A stretch of DNA of 64,000 nt from Candidatus Bathyarchaeota archaeon (GTDB lineage: Archaea; Thermoproteota; Bathyarchaeia; Bathyarchaeales; DTEX01), in NCBI GenBank assembly GCA_025059045.1, contig JANXEA010000008.1, forward strand, positions 1 to 64,000, read 5' to 3'. A program made the translations under genes and the position numbers. Positions 1 to 9,729 of the stretch are shown here, piece after piece; within the stretch, counting starts at the first letter, position 1, and the number at the start of each line of letters is the position of its first letter. Under the pieces are notes generated by a model. The model searched no databases, was not told the DNA's origin, and was given only the letters and a program-made list of their open reading frames with translations.

Positions 1-278
1 TTGAATTCTTCTGGGCTTAGTTTGTGAAGAGAGATATGCGACCAGCCATGAAACGCTATTTCGTGACCCTGATCGTCGATCATTTTTAATACTTCCGGAA
101 ATTTCTCCGCAATTTCGCCTACGACAAAAAATGTTGCTTCCACATTATGTGCTGAGAGCAAATTGAGCACTATCTGAATATTTTTCGGAGTCCTATACTT
201 AATATCATAATTGTAATATTGTCTAGCATATTCGGCATGAAAGACTTCTTCGATATCAATTGTAAGGATATTCTTCAA
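1..278 (-). CDS. Polysaccharide deacetylase, NodB-like (C-terminus cut by window edge)
   Basis: The first 92 codons of a gene running off the left edge. A TTG start at 278 is placed because an in-frame TAA lies immediately upstream. The visible N-terminus has the deacetylase layout: an early TIDIEE metal-ligand segment, then ATFFVVGEIAEKFPEV, then GHEIAFHGWSH, whose histidines match the HxxxH metal site of carbohydrate esterase family 4. The TIDIEE plus HGWSH combination resembles deacetylases attached to exopolysaccharide loci. The neighbouring glycosyltransferases fit removal of N-acetyl groups from a surface glycan. The rest of the catalytic domain is outside the window, so substrate cannot be judged. 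Confidence 0.85.
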   Translation of the reverse strand, partial: MKNILTIDIEEVFHAEYARQYYNYDIKYRTPKNIQIVLNLLSAHNVEATFFVVGEIAEKFPEVLKMIDDQGHEIAFHGWSHISLHKLSPEEF

Positions 279-435
279 TTAATCTGACTCAAACTTGATG
301 AATATATACGCCTTTAAAAGAATTATCCAGTTTTAAATTGTCTAGTGACTATATTTGAATACCTGTTCTGCGATTCCAGAAGATATCTGGGATTAGAATT
401 AATCAGCATCTTTCCTCATAAGGTCGGTGTCCAGA

Positions 436-1389
436 TCATAACTTTTCTTTTATAATACTTACTAGAACCCAAATGATGATAGCAGTTGTAAGCAACACCA
501 GTCCAACTATAGTCGCGCCTATAGCAACTAGAGCAATATTCGTTATTACTTGATGCCTAATAGCAAACTCTTGGAATGTCCAAACCCAGAAGCCCAATCC
601 TATAATGAGGGCGATTATGCCTGGAAGACCATAAAAAAGAAGAGGTCTCTTAGTCGATATATATTTCAACGTGCTCAAGACGACATCCATGCCATGAATA
701 AGCGCGTTTTGGGAAGAAGGTTCACTAAGCTCATATTTCACTTTTACGGGGACCTCCTTTAACCTTAGCTTATTCTCCTTAGCCTTCAATAGAAGCTCAG
801 TTGAAGCTCCCATTCCCGATTCATTCGGAGTTAACAGAATTATTGCTTTCTTGTTGAAAGCGCGGAAGCCACATTGAGCATCGGTCAGGTCATCATAGGA
901 CATTGCTCTAGCAAGCTTCGTAATCGCTTTTATCCCACTTTTCCTATACCTAGGTATGCAATTATTGTTTCCACCAATGAATCTGGAACCCGTCACAACA
1001 TCAGCCTCACCCTTCAGGATCGGCTCCATAACATTTGGGATCTCAGCCGGGTCATGCTGTCCGTCACCGTCAAGTAGGACCATAACATCCGCTCCTAGCT
1101 CGCGAGCCCGCGCAAAAAGGGTTGAAAGGGCGGCGCCGTAGCCCATGTTCCTCTCATGCCTTATGACTTCGGCGCCTAACGCTTGAGCAATCTCACCTGT
1201 TACATCGGTTGAGCCGTCATCACATACGATGACGTGATCAACATGCCTTCTGGTCTGCAAGATAACCTTTGCAATTGTGGCCTCCTCGTTATAGGCGGGT
1301 ATGCAGGCAACGATAAAGGGTCTATTATTAACCCTTACGTCCCCGGATATGCTATTTGTATCCTTAAACGACGATTGTACTTGACTCAC
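436..1389 (-). CDS. Glycosyltransferase family 2 (dolichyl-phosphate sugar synthase type)
   Basis: 317 residues from a GTG start behind an AAGGTG ribosome-binding site. The N-terminal GT-A fold is clear: CIPAYNEEATIAKV (residues about 29-42), CDDGSTD, then the DXD-type LLDGDGQHDP near residue 107 and VTGSRFIGG. This is the DPM1/DPG synthase pattern. Two hydrophobic segments at the C-terminus (about 250-275 and 285-310) would anchor it in the membrane, as in many archaeal dolichol-phosphate glycosyltransferases. It probably loads a nucleotide sugar onto a polyprenyl phosphate, supplying lipid-linked donors to the GT-C enzymes encoded further right. The sugar itself cannot be read from the sequence. 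Confidence 0.9.
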   Translation of the reverse strand: MSQVQSSFKDTNSISGDVRVNNRPFIVACIPAYNEEATIAKVILQTRRHVDHVIVCDDGSTDVTGEIAQALGAEVIRHERNMGYGAALSTLFARARELGADVMVLLDGDGQHDPAEIPNVMEPILKGEADVVTGSRFIGGNNNCIPRYRKSGIKAITKLARAMSYDDLTDAQCGFRAFNKKAIILLTPNESGMGASTELLLKAKENKLRLKEVPVKVKYELSEPSSQNALIHGMDVVLSTLKYISTKRPLLFYGLPGIIALIIGLGFWVWTFQEFAIRHQVITNIALVAIGATIVGLVLLTTAIIIWVLVSIIKEKL

Positions 1390-1454
1390 CGCTTACACCT
1401 TACCCTTAAACTTCCTCTTCCTTAAATCCTATATGCTTCAATAAGAGGGCCGCC

Positions 1455-1832
1455 TTAAACATAAATCGTTACATCATTAAGCTTGCACACGGCGAGATAC
1501 TGTATGAAACCTTTATCCTTCGCCCAGCTTATGGCCGAAGGGTTCCCCCATCCTATTGCTAATCGGCTTATCCTATCCGCTAAGGGGGCTGCAATCTGGC
1601 TCCTTAAACGCTCTAATGGACTTCGCATGGCTTCAGCGACCTTCACCACTATCCTCGCAATGGCGTCAACGAGCAGCGGACTCTTTACAGTATCGACACA
1701 CTTCGGAGCCAGGCTCAGTATAGCCCTCTCAGCGGAACCCAGAACCCGGAACCAAACCCCGCACCTTATAGCCCGCCTCTTTATGGACATGAGAAAATCT
1801 CTGCCGAATCTAACTGCCATATCTCCTCTCAC
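1455..1832 (-). CDS. Conserved archaeal hypothetical protein, small and basic
   Basis: 125 residues if started at GTG 1832; an ATG four codons in (1820) is equally possible. The protein begins with VRFGRDFLMSIKRRA and contains a tryptophan/arginine-rich start followed by amphipathic helices; SAERAILSLA and AISWAKDKGFIQYLAV are other recognisable stretches. I recall similar proteins of unknown function in Bathyarchaeia-type genomes, so I prefer this frame to the overlapping plus-strand open frame (1483-1863). No transmembrane segment or catalytic motif is visible. It lies between the GT2 gene and the glycosyltransferase operon on the same strand. Function unknown. Confidence 0.6.
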   Translation of the reverse strand: MRGDMAVRFGRDFLMSIKRRAIRCGVWFRVLGSAERAILSLAPKCVDTVKSPLLVDAIARIVVKVAEAMRSPLERLRSQIAAPLADRISRLAIGWGNPSAISWAKDKGFIQYLAVCKLNDVTIYV

Positions 1833-2068
1833 ACCACGGCACAGAATGTCATATGCGCATTAATGTTTAAGGTTTTATCATCAAACTATTTATAAGACTT
1901 ACGTAAACTCCACCTGATGTGACGTGAGTATTACTGAACATCGATTGAAAGGGGAAAATTGAAGATTGTGACAACCTTTGCTCTCTAAACCCCGAAATAA
2001 CGATATCGCCGCTCATTTAAAGCGAGGAAGAAGTTCCGAGTCCATCCTATACTGAGATAATTTCTAAA

Positions 2069-3220
2069 TTAGCAGAGCTCGTACCAGTTGGTGTAGACAA
2101 CTGTCAGAAGTCCCAGAAGCATACAGGCTCCGCAGAGCATTATGGTTCCGAGAGTTCTATTATTCGCGCTAAGACTGCCCATAAGCCAGTAGATAGTGAG
2201 GATTGTAATGGAGTATCTGACGAAACCTAATGCAGATGAGTAGAATAGGTATACGACAAAGATGATGATAGAGTAGACAAGATATCTCGAACCCTTCCTC
2301 AGTGAGGCCGCATTTACATAGGAGGCGAGCGCTAGGGCTATCAGCAATGCAGAAATGATCTTCAGTGCCGCATTAACCTGTATGCTGTTTGAAAGGATGC
2401 TAGTTGTTAGAGGCGAACGTCCGGATAGGATGCTCATCAGCAGATCATAGGGCATTGTGATTGCATAGAATTTTCCCATCACCATATACCTGTAAACATC
2501 GAAGACAAGTATTGAGCTGGCGGAGAGGGCTGAGAGGACTACAATCTTAATTGACCTATCCTTTAATCCAGCTAGAAGCATGGGCAGGGAGGCAAGGAAT
2601 CCGATTGGCCTGGATAAGCCAGCTAGGAAGGCCAGAACGGAAGCCACAACGAATCTTCCTCTCTCAAGCATTATGAAGGACCAGAGAGCGAACGCCATCA
2701 GGAGTGATTCGGCATAGACGGCGGACATAAAGACCGAGGTTGGATAAAATGATAGGAAGAGGGCAGAGTAGAACGCTACCCTCTCATCACCATCAAAAAC
2801 CTTATAGGTCAGCCTATAGAGCCCAAGAACGGAGATAAAGAAGAAGAGATTACTGAGAAAGAAGCCTATGATATTCAAAGACCATAACCTTGGCATAAAT
2901 GGGGAAAGGGGTGCTGAGAAGAGCCAGAGAAGACAAGGTAGAAGCGGGAAGGAGCCCACATTAGTCTCATCATACCCGTACTGGGCTATTCTGAAATAGT
3001 GTCCAGCATCCCATCTGGCGAAGAGGTTTAGTACAGGAAGCCCGGTATCCCAAGCGTTAGGGTTGATAATGGGTAGAAAATATGATCCTAAAACCGCGTT
3101 TAAGACCACGAAAACTCTAGAAGCAAGGGCCAAGAGCAGAGCGGCGCCGACCCCGTAAGGCTCGGGCTTAACCCTCAATCTAACCCTACCAAGTAGACCG
3201 CTCAACCTAGAACCCTGCAT
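2069..3220 (-). CDS. PIG-V-like mannosyltransferase, integral membrane GT-C
   Basis: 383 residues, almost entirely hydrophobic (about ten membrane helices). The diagnostic motif is FARWDAGHYFRIAQYGY at about residues 67-83, the RWDxxHY loop of PIG-V/GT76 mannosyltransferases that take sugar from a dolichyl phosphate. Next follow SFPLLPCLLWLFS and a long run of helices, with GLSRPIGFLASLP in the middle. It is the last gene of the operon and starts two bases after the stop of the upstream gene, so translation is probably coupled. Likely role: adding a hexose to a lipid-linked or protein-linked glycan on the outer face of the membrane. The donor and acceptor are inferred only. Confidence 0.8.
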   Translation of the reverse strand: MQGSRLSGLLGRVRLRVKPEPYGVGAALLLALASRVFVVLNAVLGSYFLPIINPNAWDTGLPVLNLFARWDAGHYFRIAQYGYDETNVGSFPLLPCLLWLFSAPLSPFMPRLWSLNIIGFFLSNLFFFISVLGLYRLTYKVFDGDERVAFYSALFLSFYPTSVFMSAVYAESLLMAFALWSFIMLERGRFVVASVLAFLAGLSRPIGFLASLPMLLAGLKDRSIKIVVLSALSASSILVFDVYRYMVMGKFYAITMPYDLLMSILSGRSPLTTSILSNSIQVNAALKIISALLIALALASYVNAASLRKGSRYLVYSIIIFVVYLFYSSALGFVRYSITILTIYWLMGSLSANNRTLGTIMLCGACMLLGLLTVVYTNWYELC

Positions 3221-3221
3221 T

Positions 3222-5369
3222 CTAATCCTCCCCCTCAGCAGACCTCAATACACCATCATGCTCGATATGCTGCTCCACTATCTCTTGCGGTTGCAGCTCG
3301 ATTCTAGAGGAGCTCTGCCTAAGCGTGGCAACCCGCCCGCAAATATTGGAGAGCAGGGATAAAGAGCAAGTCACAGCCAATGCATAGAGAATATATGGCG
3401 AGACCTGCCCAAACAGATCAGCCCATGAAGAGCCTAAACGGGCAACGAACTCGCCGCCCAATGAAAGCGTGGCAAGCGGAGCCATGAAGTATGCTGGACC
3501 AGAATAAAACAACGCATAGAGGAAGTAGCCTGCGGAGAGGAATGATGCTAAACCCTCATAGCCTAAGAATAGTAGTAGGGGAAGCAGAGCGGCTAGATGC
3601 TGCTCATTAACGACCGAGCCTACCGCTAAATAGGCGGCTAGAGAGAGTGGTACGCCCTCCTCATGAGAGCCTATTCTCATCAATATGGCGAGAACTGTCA
3701 ATCCTAAGGCCACGATCGAAACCTTATTCAAGATTGATTGGAAACCGTAACTGTAGAGCTTCGGCGCGAGGTGGTAGAGGTTTACACCCCCTGGGGATCG
3801 GACCGAATGGAAGAGGAGAACCTGCAGCATCGACCCCGGATCCTGAGCGAAGAAGATGAGGGTGGGGACCTGCGATATCACTAAGCCGAACAGAAACCTC
3901 ACTAGAGTGTCACGTCTTCTAACGGTTGAGAATAGGAATGCCGGAAAAACTACCGCCATATAAAGTTTCATGAGCGATAGACCATAAAATAGGCCGGAGA
4001 GCAGAGGCCTCTCAGACCTACAGATAAAAGCAAGTAGGAGGAAAAGTCCGACCAGAGAGTCGAAGTTACCCCAGACCGAAGTAATCATAATAGAGTATGG
4101 AAGAAAAGCGTAGAATAGGCCTAACCTAGCCGACTTCCTGGCAAGAATGTAAGTTATCGCCGCATCCGCCAAGATCACTGGCATCTTCAGAAGGGTTAGG
4201 AAAACGTATATGTTTGGCGTGGCGAGCTTGAGCGGGGAAAGGTGACCCCCAAACATTGCGGGCGCCCCTCCGAATAGCCAGACGTAGGCTAGGTGGAAGG
4301 GCATATAGATCAGAAGCGGGTGAGGAAGATATGCGTATCCCTCATAATTCGCCTCAACGCCGTTAGCAGCCCTAAGCATAAGCGTCCGCTCCACGACAGA
4401 GCAGTAAACGTTCCTACCGGAGGCAAACTCATTAAGCGACTCATGAACTGTGACTACATCCCAGACATGCATAAAGAATGGAGACAAGATCAACCTCACC
4501 GCGAAGGCAATCAACGCTAAGCACACCGGGCTTAGAAGCCCCTTCCCCACGATGACCGCGCTGCCTCTACGGGACATCCTCAACCTAAACTTAAGGGGAA
4601 AAACTGAATAGACGAGAAAGAACATAGTGACAGCAGCTGCAATGATTGGGTAAAGGAGCAGAGGCGACCATAAACCGCTGCTTCGACCCGACCCAGAGAC
4701 ATTAGCACAAATTGACATGGAGACCTTGCTGACATCTATAAATGAAACTGCAATCTTATTCAAGCCGGCATCATCACCGTAGACCACAATCTCATCCGGG
4801 ACAGGGCTAAAACCGATTTCACCAGTCAGCCGCTCACCATTATGCATGAATGTGAAGTGCAATTTGCCAGATGCAGGAAGCACAGAAGATGCCACATCAA
4901 ACTTCGTGACATTCTCAACTGACTCATAATACCACCTCCAGAGCGTTATAGTAAGGTTAGCGTCCACGCTTAGAGAGTACAGGATTCTTATTACGTCGCC
5001 GGATGGCTCAACCCTCTTGACAAGAACCCCGCCGCCATAAGTTGCGACTAAGGCGCCGCCATCCAACCTAATGACCTCAGCAAAGTTGGGATATATTCTC
5101 AGCCAGTTCACCTCAGACCGCTGGTCGCTCACCTCAACCAATGGAACCCTGTCAAGCGAAATCAGCACATATATCTGAGGTTTACCCACACCCGTACTCG
5201 CCTCGCCATAGTGAACCTCGTAATGGTCGTTTTTATAGAAATGCGAGCCTAAACTGCCATACCCAGCCCATTCTCCTCTAGGCTGCATAAAAGGCAGGAA
5301 ACCTAAGACTATGGTCAGGCATACTACCGCAACCCATGAACATCTGACTCCTCCGAATTGGCTAGTCAT
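3222..5369 (-). CDS. Membrane GT-C-like glycosyltransferase with N-terminal ectodomain
   Basis: 715 residues in two parts. After a signal-anchor helix (residues about 10-28) comes a beta-rich extracytoplasmic region to about residue 230 with N-x-T/S sequons. A multi-helix membrane domain of GT-C character follows. The likely catalytic loop is FFMHVWDVVTVHESLN, with an acidic residue after the first membrane helix, and a second motif is VWGNFDSLVGLFLLLAF, typical of PIG-M/GT87-like enzymes. It sits one base downstream of the preceding gene and one base upstream of the PIG-V-like gene, so it is an operon member. I infer transfer of a sugar from a polyprenyl carrier; the ectodomain is unusual for the group and may bind the acceptor. 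Confidence 0.65.
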   Translation of the reverse strand: MTSQFGGVRCSWVAVVCLTIVLGFLPFMQPRGEWAGYGSLGSHFYKNDHYEVHYGEASTGVGKPQIYVLISLDRVPLVEVSDQRSEVNWLRIYPNFAEVIRLDGGALVATYGGGVLVKRVEPSGDVIRILYSLSVDANLTITLWRWYYESVENVTKFDVASSVLPASGKLHFTFMHNGERLTGEIGFSPVPDEIVVYGDDAGLNKIAVSFIDVSKVSMSICANVSGSGRSSGLWSPLLLYPIIAAAVTMFFLVYSVFPLKFRLRMSRRGSAVIVGKGLLSPVCLALIAFAVRLILSPFFMHVWDVVTVHESLNEFASGRNVYCSVVERTLMLRAANGVEANYEGYAYLPHPLLIYMPFHLAYVWLFGGAPAMFGGHLSPLKLATPNIYVFLTLLKMPVILADAAITYILARKSARLGLFYAFLPYSIMITSVWGNFDSLVGLFLLLAFICRSERPLLSGLFYGLSLMKLYMAVVFPAFLFSTVRRRDTLVRFLFGLVISQVPTLIFFAQDPGSMLQVLLFHSVRSPGGVNLYHLAPKLYSYGFQSILNKVSIVALGLTVLAILMRIGSHEEGVPLSLAAYLAVGSVVNEQHLAALLPLLLFLGYEGLASFLSAGYFLYALFYSGPAYFMAPLATLSLGGEFVARLGSSWADLFGQVSPYILYALAVTCSLSLLSNICGRVATLRQSSSRIELQPQEIVEQHIEHDGVLRSAEGED

Positions 5370-5370
5370 C

Positions 5371-8025
5371 TTACGGCGCCCTCACCTCATATATCTCGTA
5401 GAGCCTCAATGCGCCAGCAGGCTCAAAGTAGCCCTTCTCAACCGAGATAATTATCCTATCCTCATCCAGCATATCAGGTCTGGATGTCGGTTCATACCGC
5501 GAATATATGGCTACGCCATCCCCAATTGATCTTATACTCACTCCTATAGTATCACCCGAGCTCTGCAGCTGGAACGTAGCGTGAACTCTAATCTGCCCAT
5601 ACTCCGGATGCCGCTCAACCTTAATATCGGAGACATTACCACTGAATAGGATGAGAAAATCGCCTGAATCCAATGGAAGCCTGACGCTCCCATTATCAAT
5701 CGAGATAAAGAGTTTTTCGGAGAACACCTCCCTTCCATAGGCTACCCAGAGCGAGAATGCGCACACGATCAGGCGAGTATTCTCCTTATATGGTTCAACC
5801 AAATATGTTACATTCAGCCATGTATCGGAGTAACATGTCTTCTTCTCTATACGTAAACCAGCCGTCTCAATTAGTGTTAACCTCGAATTATTATGAACAC
5901 TTTCCTTCAAGACCTTAGCATATGCAGGCGCCTCTATGTAGAGGCTGCCGCCACAATTTATTATAAACCTCACAAATGAATCCTTCAATATGAGGCTCTC
6001 CAACAAAGACGGCAGAGCCCCCTCCATGAAGACCCTATGCTCCCTAGGAACGATGAGATAGTCGACACCACGTTTCTTAGCCTCATCGAAGAGCGAGGAG
6101 TACCAGAACCGCTCGCCGGAGGCAACTGAACCTTGAACCTCAAATTCAGCCCTACCATACACCGTAAACCCGTCCGCCGACTCAAAAGTGCATGTCACAT
6201 ACCTCTGATCCTTCGTCCTACCCTGAGAAACTTCTGAAACATTCCCGACAAATGATATGGAAACCTTAAATCCTTCAATCCGCACAGTGGCACCGCGGCT
6301 CCAAACCTCTACGTCGGGAAGAACATCCATAGGCAGACTGTAGATGCCAATTGATAATCTCTTTACGCTGACATCTTTCATCGGAGCCGTTTGAGCAGAA
6401 TATTCCACCGAGACCAGGGGCTTATCCTCCACTAATGTAATAGTCTTATTTATTATTAGGCCAGAGGACCTGAACGAGACTGTTAAGTTAATATACCTGT
6501 CAGACCTGCTCCAATGGTGTGAAAGGAACTTCGCCCGATATGGGCTTTCGACATATACATTTCCAGAGGAGTCGACAAGGGTCACCCTGGCGTATGAATC
6601 GTCAATATAGACTAGTTGTCTAAAGTTTCTCCCATCATATGCATGGATCAGCGGCGCCTTAGCAGCTGAAAATGGCTCCCAATCATCAACCTTTAGGAAA
6701 GAATTCATCATCCTAAAACTGGTAGTTGTCAGTAGATCCGCAACCCTAAACGTCTCCTCATTAATCACAGGCAGAACATTAAGGCCGGAGGATACAAGTA
6801 ACCAATTCGCCAAGGACGGATGAGCAACTATAAGCCGCCGCCCAGCCTCCCCTGAAAGGATGCTTGAAGCACCACCTATATCCTGGGCTTTCAATGGTGG
6901 AACAATTTCATGATCACCCAAAACCACGGCTGATGGTGCGGCTAAGACCAGCAACACGATAAGAAGCATCGCTGGGAGCGCTGCAATAAGCCTCCCAAGA
7001 TCGATCTCAACCTCATATTCAACCCCAGACCCGTCATCCTCGCCAATCCTCCTAACAGCGAACGTCTCCTTTAGACGCCTAAGAGAGAGAGGCATTAGGG
7101 CCGAGGCTAACGGCAACAAAAATGCAAAGGAAAGAGGCTTAATGGCCACGCATACTAGGGATGCTAGAAGCCAAGATGAAAGCACGAAAAGCAACTTTAC
7201 CTGCCCACGGACATATAGGTCTAAGAGGCCGATACCAAATGATACAACCAAAAATGCAGAGATAACTATGTTTGATGAGAACTCTAGGAATGGGTTAGGC
7301 CGCCACAGTCCATCAACAAAGCCTACTGAAACAGTAAAGGAAAGAAGCGCCGCCGCCGCATGTACACTCAACAAACAGAGGAAGTGCGGCGAAAACCTCC
7401 TACCCAAAGAGAGAACGAATGCAGAAAGTGAAGCTAAAACTACTATCGAGAGAAATGTGAGCAGCTGAGGATCCGTGAACGGAAGAACAACCAACGCGGA
7501 CAGCATCGCCGCAAAATACCTTTTCGATGGCTTCTGAAAATAACCGCAGATGCCTGCTAGGAGGAGACACGTGAACGCCATGGCCGCTAGAAGAGCATAA
7601 TCACCTTTAAAGACAGTATCATAGAACATGGGATGGAAAGCGGTCAGCAGTGTCGCAGCCGCCAGAAACCTTGACGAGAGAAGAGACGAAAACCAGTAGA
7701 GGCCTAAAAAGTAGACCAAGAGAAGAAATATTACGGCAGACCTGACTGCAACGAGCATGTCACCAACGAACATGCCCGCAACCATCGCCAGAAAGCGATA
7801 GAATGTGTAGGAAGCCTGATACCCATATCTTTCAGAATAGCCTAAAATGAGGAGATACTCAATCGAAGCTCGACCTCCAGGTAGGAACATAGTCTTCGAG
7901 AAAGCCTGAAGGAACAGGGATAGAATCATATATAATATGATTAGGAGCGGCGCATAAGCCATCCCATTCCACAGAATCTGAACGAGTCTTGAACGCAACG
8001 CCATACCCTCACCCTTCAATTCCAA
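5371..8025 (-). CDS. Large membrane protein with C-terminal extracellular beta domain, unknown function
   Basis: 884 residues, starting inside the end of the upstream gene (10-base overlap). Residues about 20-370 hold roughly ten membrane helices, including FLPGGRASIEYLLILGYSE near residue 47, reminiscent of the first exoplasmic loop of GT-C and oligosaccharyltransferase-like proteins. After the last helix (about 345-370) comes a 500-residue ectodomain rich in beta strands and sequons (NLT, NKT, NVS, NNS). A soluble segment, AKKRGVDYLIVPREHRVF, could be an alpha/beta subdomain. The arrangement recalls archaeal oligosaccharyltransferases, but I see no WWDYG motif, so I do not assign that activity. 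Operon context points to surface glycan assembly or export. Confidence 0.6.
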   Translation of the reverse strand: MELKGEGMALRSRLVQILWNGMAYAPLLIILYMILSLFLQAFSKTMFLPGGRASIEYLLILGYSERYGYQASYTFYRFLAMVAGMFVGDMLVAVRSAVIFLLLVYFLGLYWFSSLLSSRFLAAATLLTAFHPMFYDTVFKGDYALLAAMAFTCLLLAGICGYFQKPSKRYFAAMLSALVVLPFTDPQLLTFLSIVVLASLSAFVLSLGRRFSPHFLCLLSVHAAAALLSFTVSVGFVDGLWRPNPFLEFSSNIVISAFLVVSFGIGLLDLYVRGQVKLLFVLSSWLLASLVCVAIKPLSFAFLLPLASALMPLSLRRLKETFAVRRIGEDDGSGVEYEVEIDLGRLIAALPAMLLIVLLVLAAPSAVVLGDHEIVPPLKAQDIGGASSILSGEAGRRLIVAHPSLANWLLVSSGLNVLPVINEETFRVADLLTTTSFRMMNSFLKVDDWEPFSAAKAPLIHAYDGRNFRQLVYIDDSYARVTLVDSSGNVYVESPYRAKFLSHHWSRSDRYINLTVSFRSSGLIINKTITLVEDKPLVSVEYSAQTAPMKDVSVKRLSIGIYSLPMDVLPDVEVWSRGATVRIEGFKVSISFVGNVSEVSQGRTKDQRYVTCTFESADGFTVYGRAEFEVQGSVASGERFWYSSLFDEAKKRGVDYLIVPREHRVFMEGALPSLLESLILKDSFVRFIINCGGSLYIEAPAYAKVLKESVHNNSRLTLIETAGLRIEKKTCYSDTWLNVTYLVEPYKENTRLIVCAFSLWVAYGREVFSEKLFISIDNGSVRLPLDSGDFLILFSGNVSDIKVERHPEYGQIRVHATFQLQSSGDTIGVSIRSIGDGVAIYSRYEPTSRPDMLDEDRIIISVEKGYFEPAGALRLYEIYEVRAP

Positions 8026-9728
8026 ACCCTCATCCTCATGCCTTCAAGAACCAGAACCCCTAATAGGCATGATACAGGAAAAACCGACCAAACTACTTGA
8101 TCCATAGGATCTGTCGTTTGTTGAATATTATATTTGCCCCTCAGCGCATGTGATATTTCCCAGATCTCCACATTCAAGCTTCCATTAACACTGCCGATCA
8201 GAGTCAAACCAAAGTCTACGAGATACGGCCCATAATACCCGTCAGCAGACAATACATACTTTAAACCATTATCAGCTTCGCTTTCAATAATACTTTTCAG
8301 AAGATTTGTCCCGTTAGGAAAGTATTTCGCCGCATCGACGTTATCGACCCCGCTCTTTGTGAATATAGGCAGAGTCTTCGCTTGGTTATATCCTCCGTCA
8401 AACATTGGAGCTGAAGTCATGGCGCTGAGAAGAAGCCTTTGACTCCCGAACCCAAGCGTAATATACTTCCACTCCTGGTGCTCGTCCAGAAACTTCGCCA
8501 GCTCACATAACTGCTCTCTGCTCAAAGTCTGAACAGGCTGTAACTTCATCAAGAAATTCCCCATAGAAGCTAGAACAAAGGAGGCGGCTAGGCCGCATAT
8601 CATTGCAGCGGCAAGCAGCCTACGAGCATGCATATTCGGCTTGGATGTTGCTTCACCGAAATAATACTTTTGTATGAAGACGCCTAATTCAGAGATTAGG
8701 ACAGCGAGAAAAGGAGTGTAGATCAAAGCAGCCCAGAATGCAAACCTATCATAAGTCAGTATCCTCCAGACATAGCCAAGAAGAATCGATGGGAGAGGAG
8801 TGGTCCCGCCTAAACCCATGATGAAAAAGAAGATGAAGATAATAAGTAGAGTCCGCAATCCCTTCCGCCTGTAAGCGATGAGGAAGGCGTTAGGTAAAAG
8901 GAACACTGTAAAGCTATGCATACCCCAGAAGAAGGGAAAAGCATACTCTGGGCGTTCAAAGAGATTATGTCTCGTCGCATGGGGTATCTCCTCATATGGC
9001 GGATTACTAAGAGTAAACACTATAAGTGGCTTCAACACGGCACCTAACAATGCGACGCATAGAAAACCGTAGATTAGCGTCCTCTTCACTAAGGCGCGCC
9101 GAACACCAATATTCTTGACAATAATAAGCAGAATGATGAGTGGAAAGAAGAATACGAGTGTGAAATGGTGTGCGAAGCCCGACAGAACCGTCCATAAAAC
9201 CGCTCTAAGGAGAACAGATGGAGAAGGTGTAGAAAGATAACTGTTGAGGCTGTAGGCAGCTATCAATGACAGGCTGGTAGAAAAAACTGTGGGGAGCTGC
9301 CCAAAGGCATTAAGTATTATCCCGGTGGCGGGTAAAAGAGAGGCTATAACCGCGGCGTACTCCGCCTCATCCTCTTCAAGAAAAATTTTAGAAAAAAGGT
9401 AAACAGAGTATGTTAGAACAAGAGACGAGGCCACAGATAAGATCTGATAGGAATACTCGACACCGAAGAGGAAACTCAATAACGCCATCAATTGGTGTGT
9501 GAGAGGAGGATAGGAGGTAACGGGAAAGCCGCCGTACCACCTATAATCCCAAAGACTAAACCAGTCGCGCCTATAATGATCGGCAAAGAACATATGGGTG
9601 TAAGCGTCATATGTATATCTATAAACCCCAAATATTTGGATCAAAGTATTTGAGAATCCAGCGACAAGAAGTGCAATAAGAAGATTAAGGCGAGATCTCA
9701 ACGCCAACCTAATATCGCGGACCATCAT
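8016..9728 (-). CDS. GT-C-like polytopic membrane protein (6-pyruvoyl-tetrahydropterin-synthase-related membrane family)
   Basis: About 570 residues when started at ATG 9728, which directly follows the upstream stop and has GGGGAG eleven bases before it; the frame is open to 9860 but that would overlap the upstream gene by 130 bases. The first loop after helix 1 reads YDAYTHMFFADHYRRDW, then YRWYGGFPVTSYPPLTHQL, the motif of a widespread family of large membrane glycosyltransferase-like proteins. About eleven helices precede a roughly 170-residue C-terminal extracellular domain and a final anchor helix. The DAYxH acidic loop suggests a GT-C active site. Likely role: a lipid-linked glycan transferase in the same surface pathway. 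Confidence 0.6.
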   Translation of the reverse strand: MMVRDIRLALRSRLNLLIALLVAGFSNTLIQIFGVYRYTYDAYTHMFFADHYRRDWFSLWDYRWYGGFPVTSYPPLTHQLMALLSFLFGVEYSYQILSVASSLVLTYSVYLFSKIFLEEDEAEYAAVIASLLPATGIILNAFGQLPTVFSTSLSLIAAYSLNSYLSTPSPSVLLRAVLWTVLSGFAHHFTLVFFFPLIILLIIVKNIGVRRALVKRTLIYGFLCVALLGAVLKPLIVFTLSNPPYEEIPHATRHNLFERPEYAFPFFWGMHSFTVFLLPNAFLIAYRRKGLRTLLIIFIFFFIMGLGGTTPLPSILLGYVWRILTYDRFAFWAALIYTPFLAVLISELGVFIQKYYFGEATSKPNMHARRLLAAAMICGLAASFVLASMGNFLMKLQPVQTLSREQLCELAKFLDEHQEWKYITLGFGSQRLLLSAMTSAPMFDGGYNQAKTLPIFTKSGVDNVDAAKYFPNGTNLLKSIIESEADNGLKYVLSADGYYGPYLVDFGLTLIGSVNGSLNVEIWEISHALRGKYNIQQTTDPMDQVVWSVFPVSCLLGVLVLEGMRMRVWN

Positions 9729-9729
9729 T

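Noticed and set aside
1483-1863. Plus-strand open frame of 126 residues.
   Set aside because: It is the shadow of the minus-strand conserved protein at 1455-1832, which has the better composition and operon-consistent strand.
5371-8025. AglB-type oligosaccharyltransferase.
   Set aside because: The general plan is similar, but no WWDYG motif or DK motif could be found in the ectodomain.
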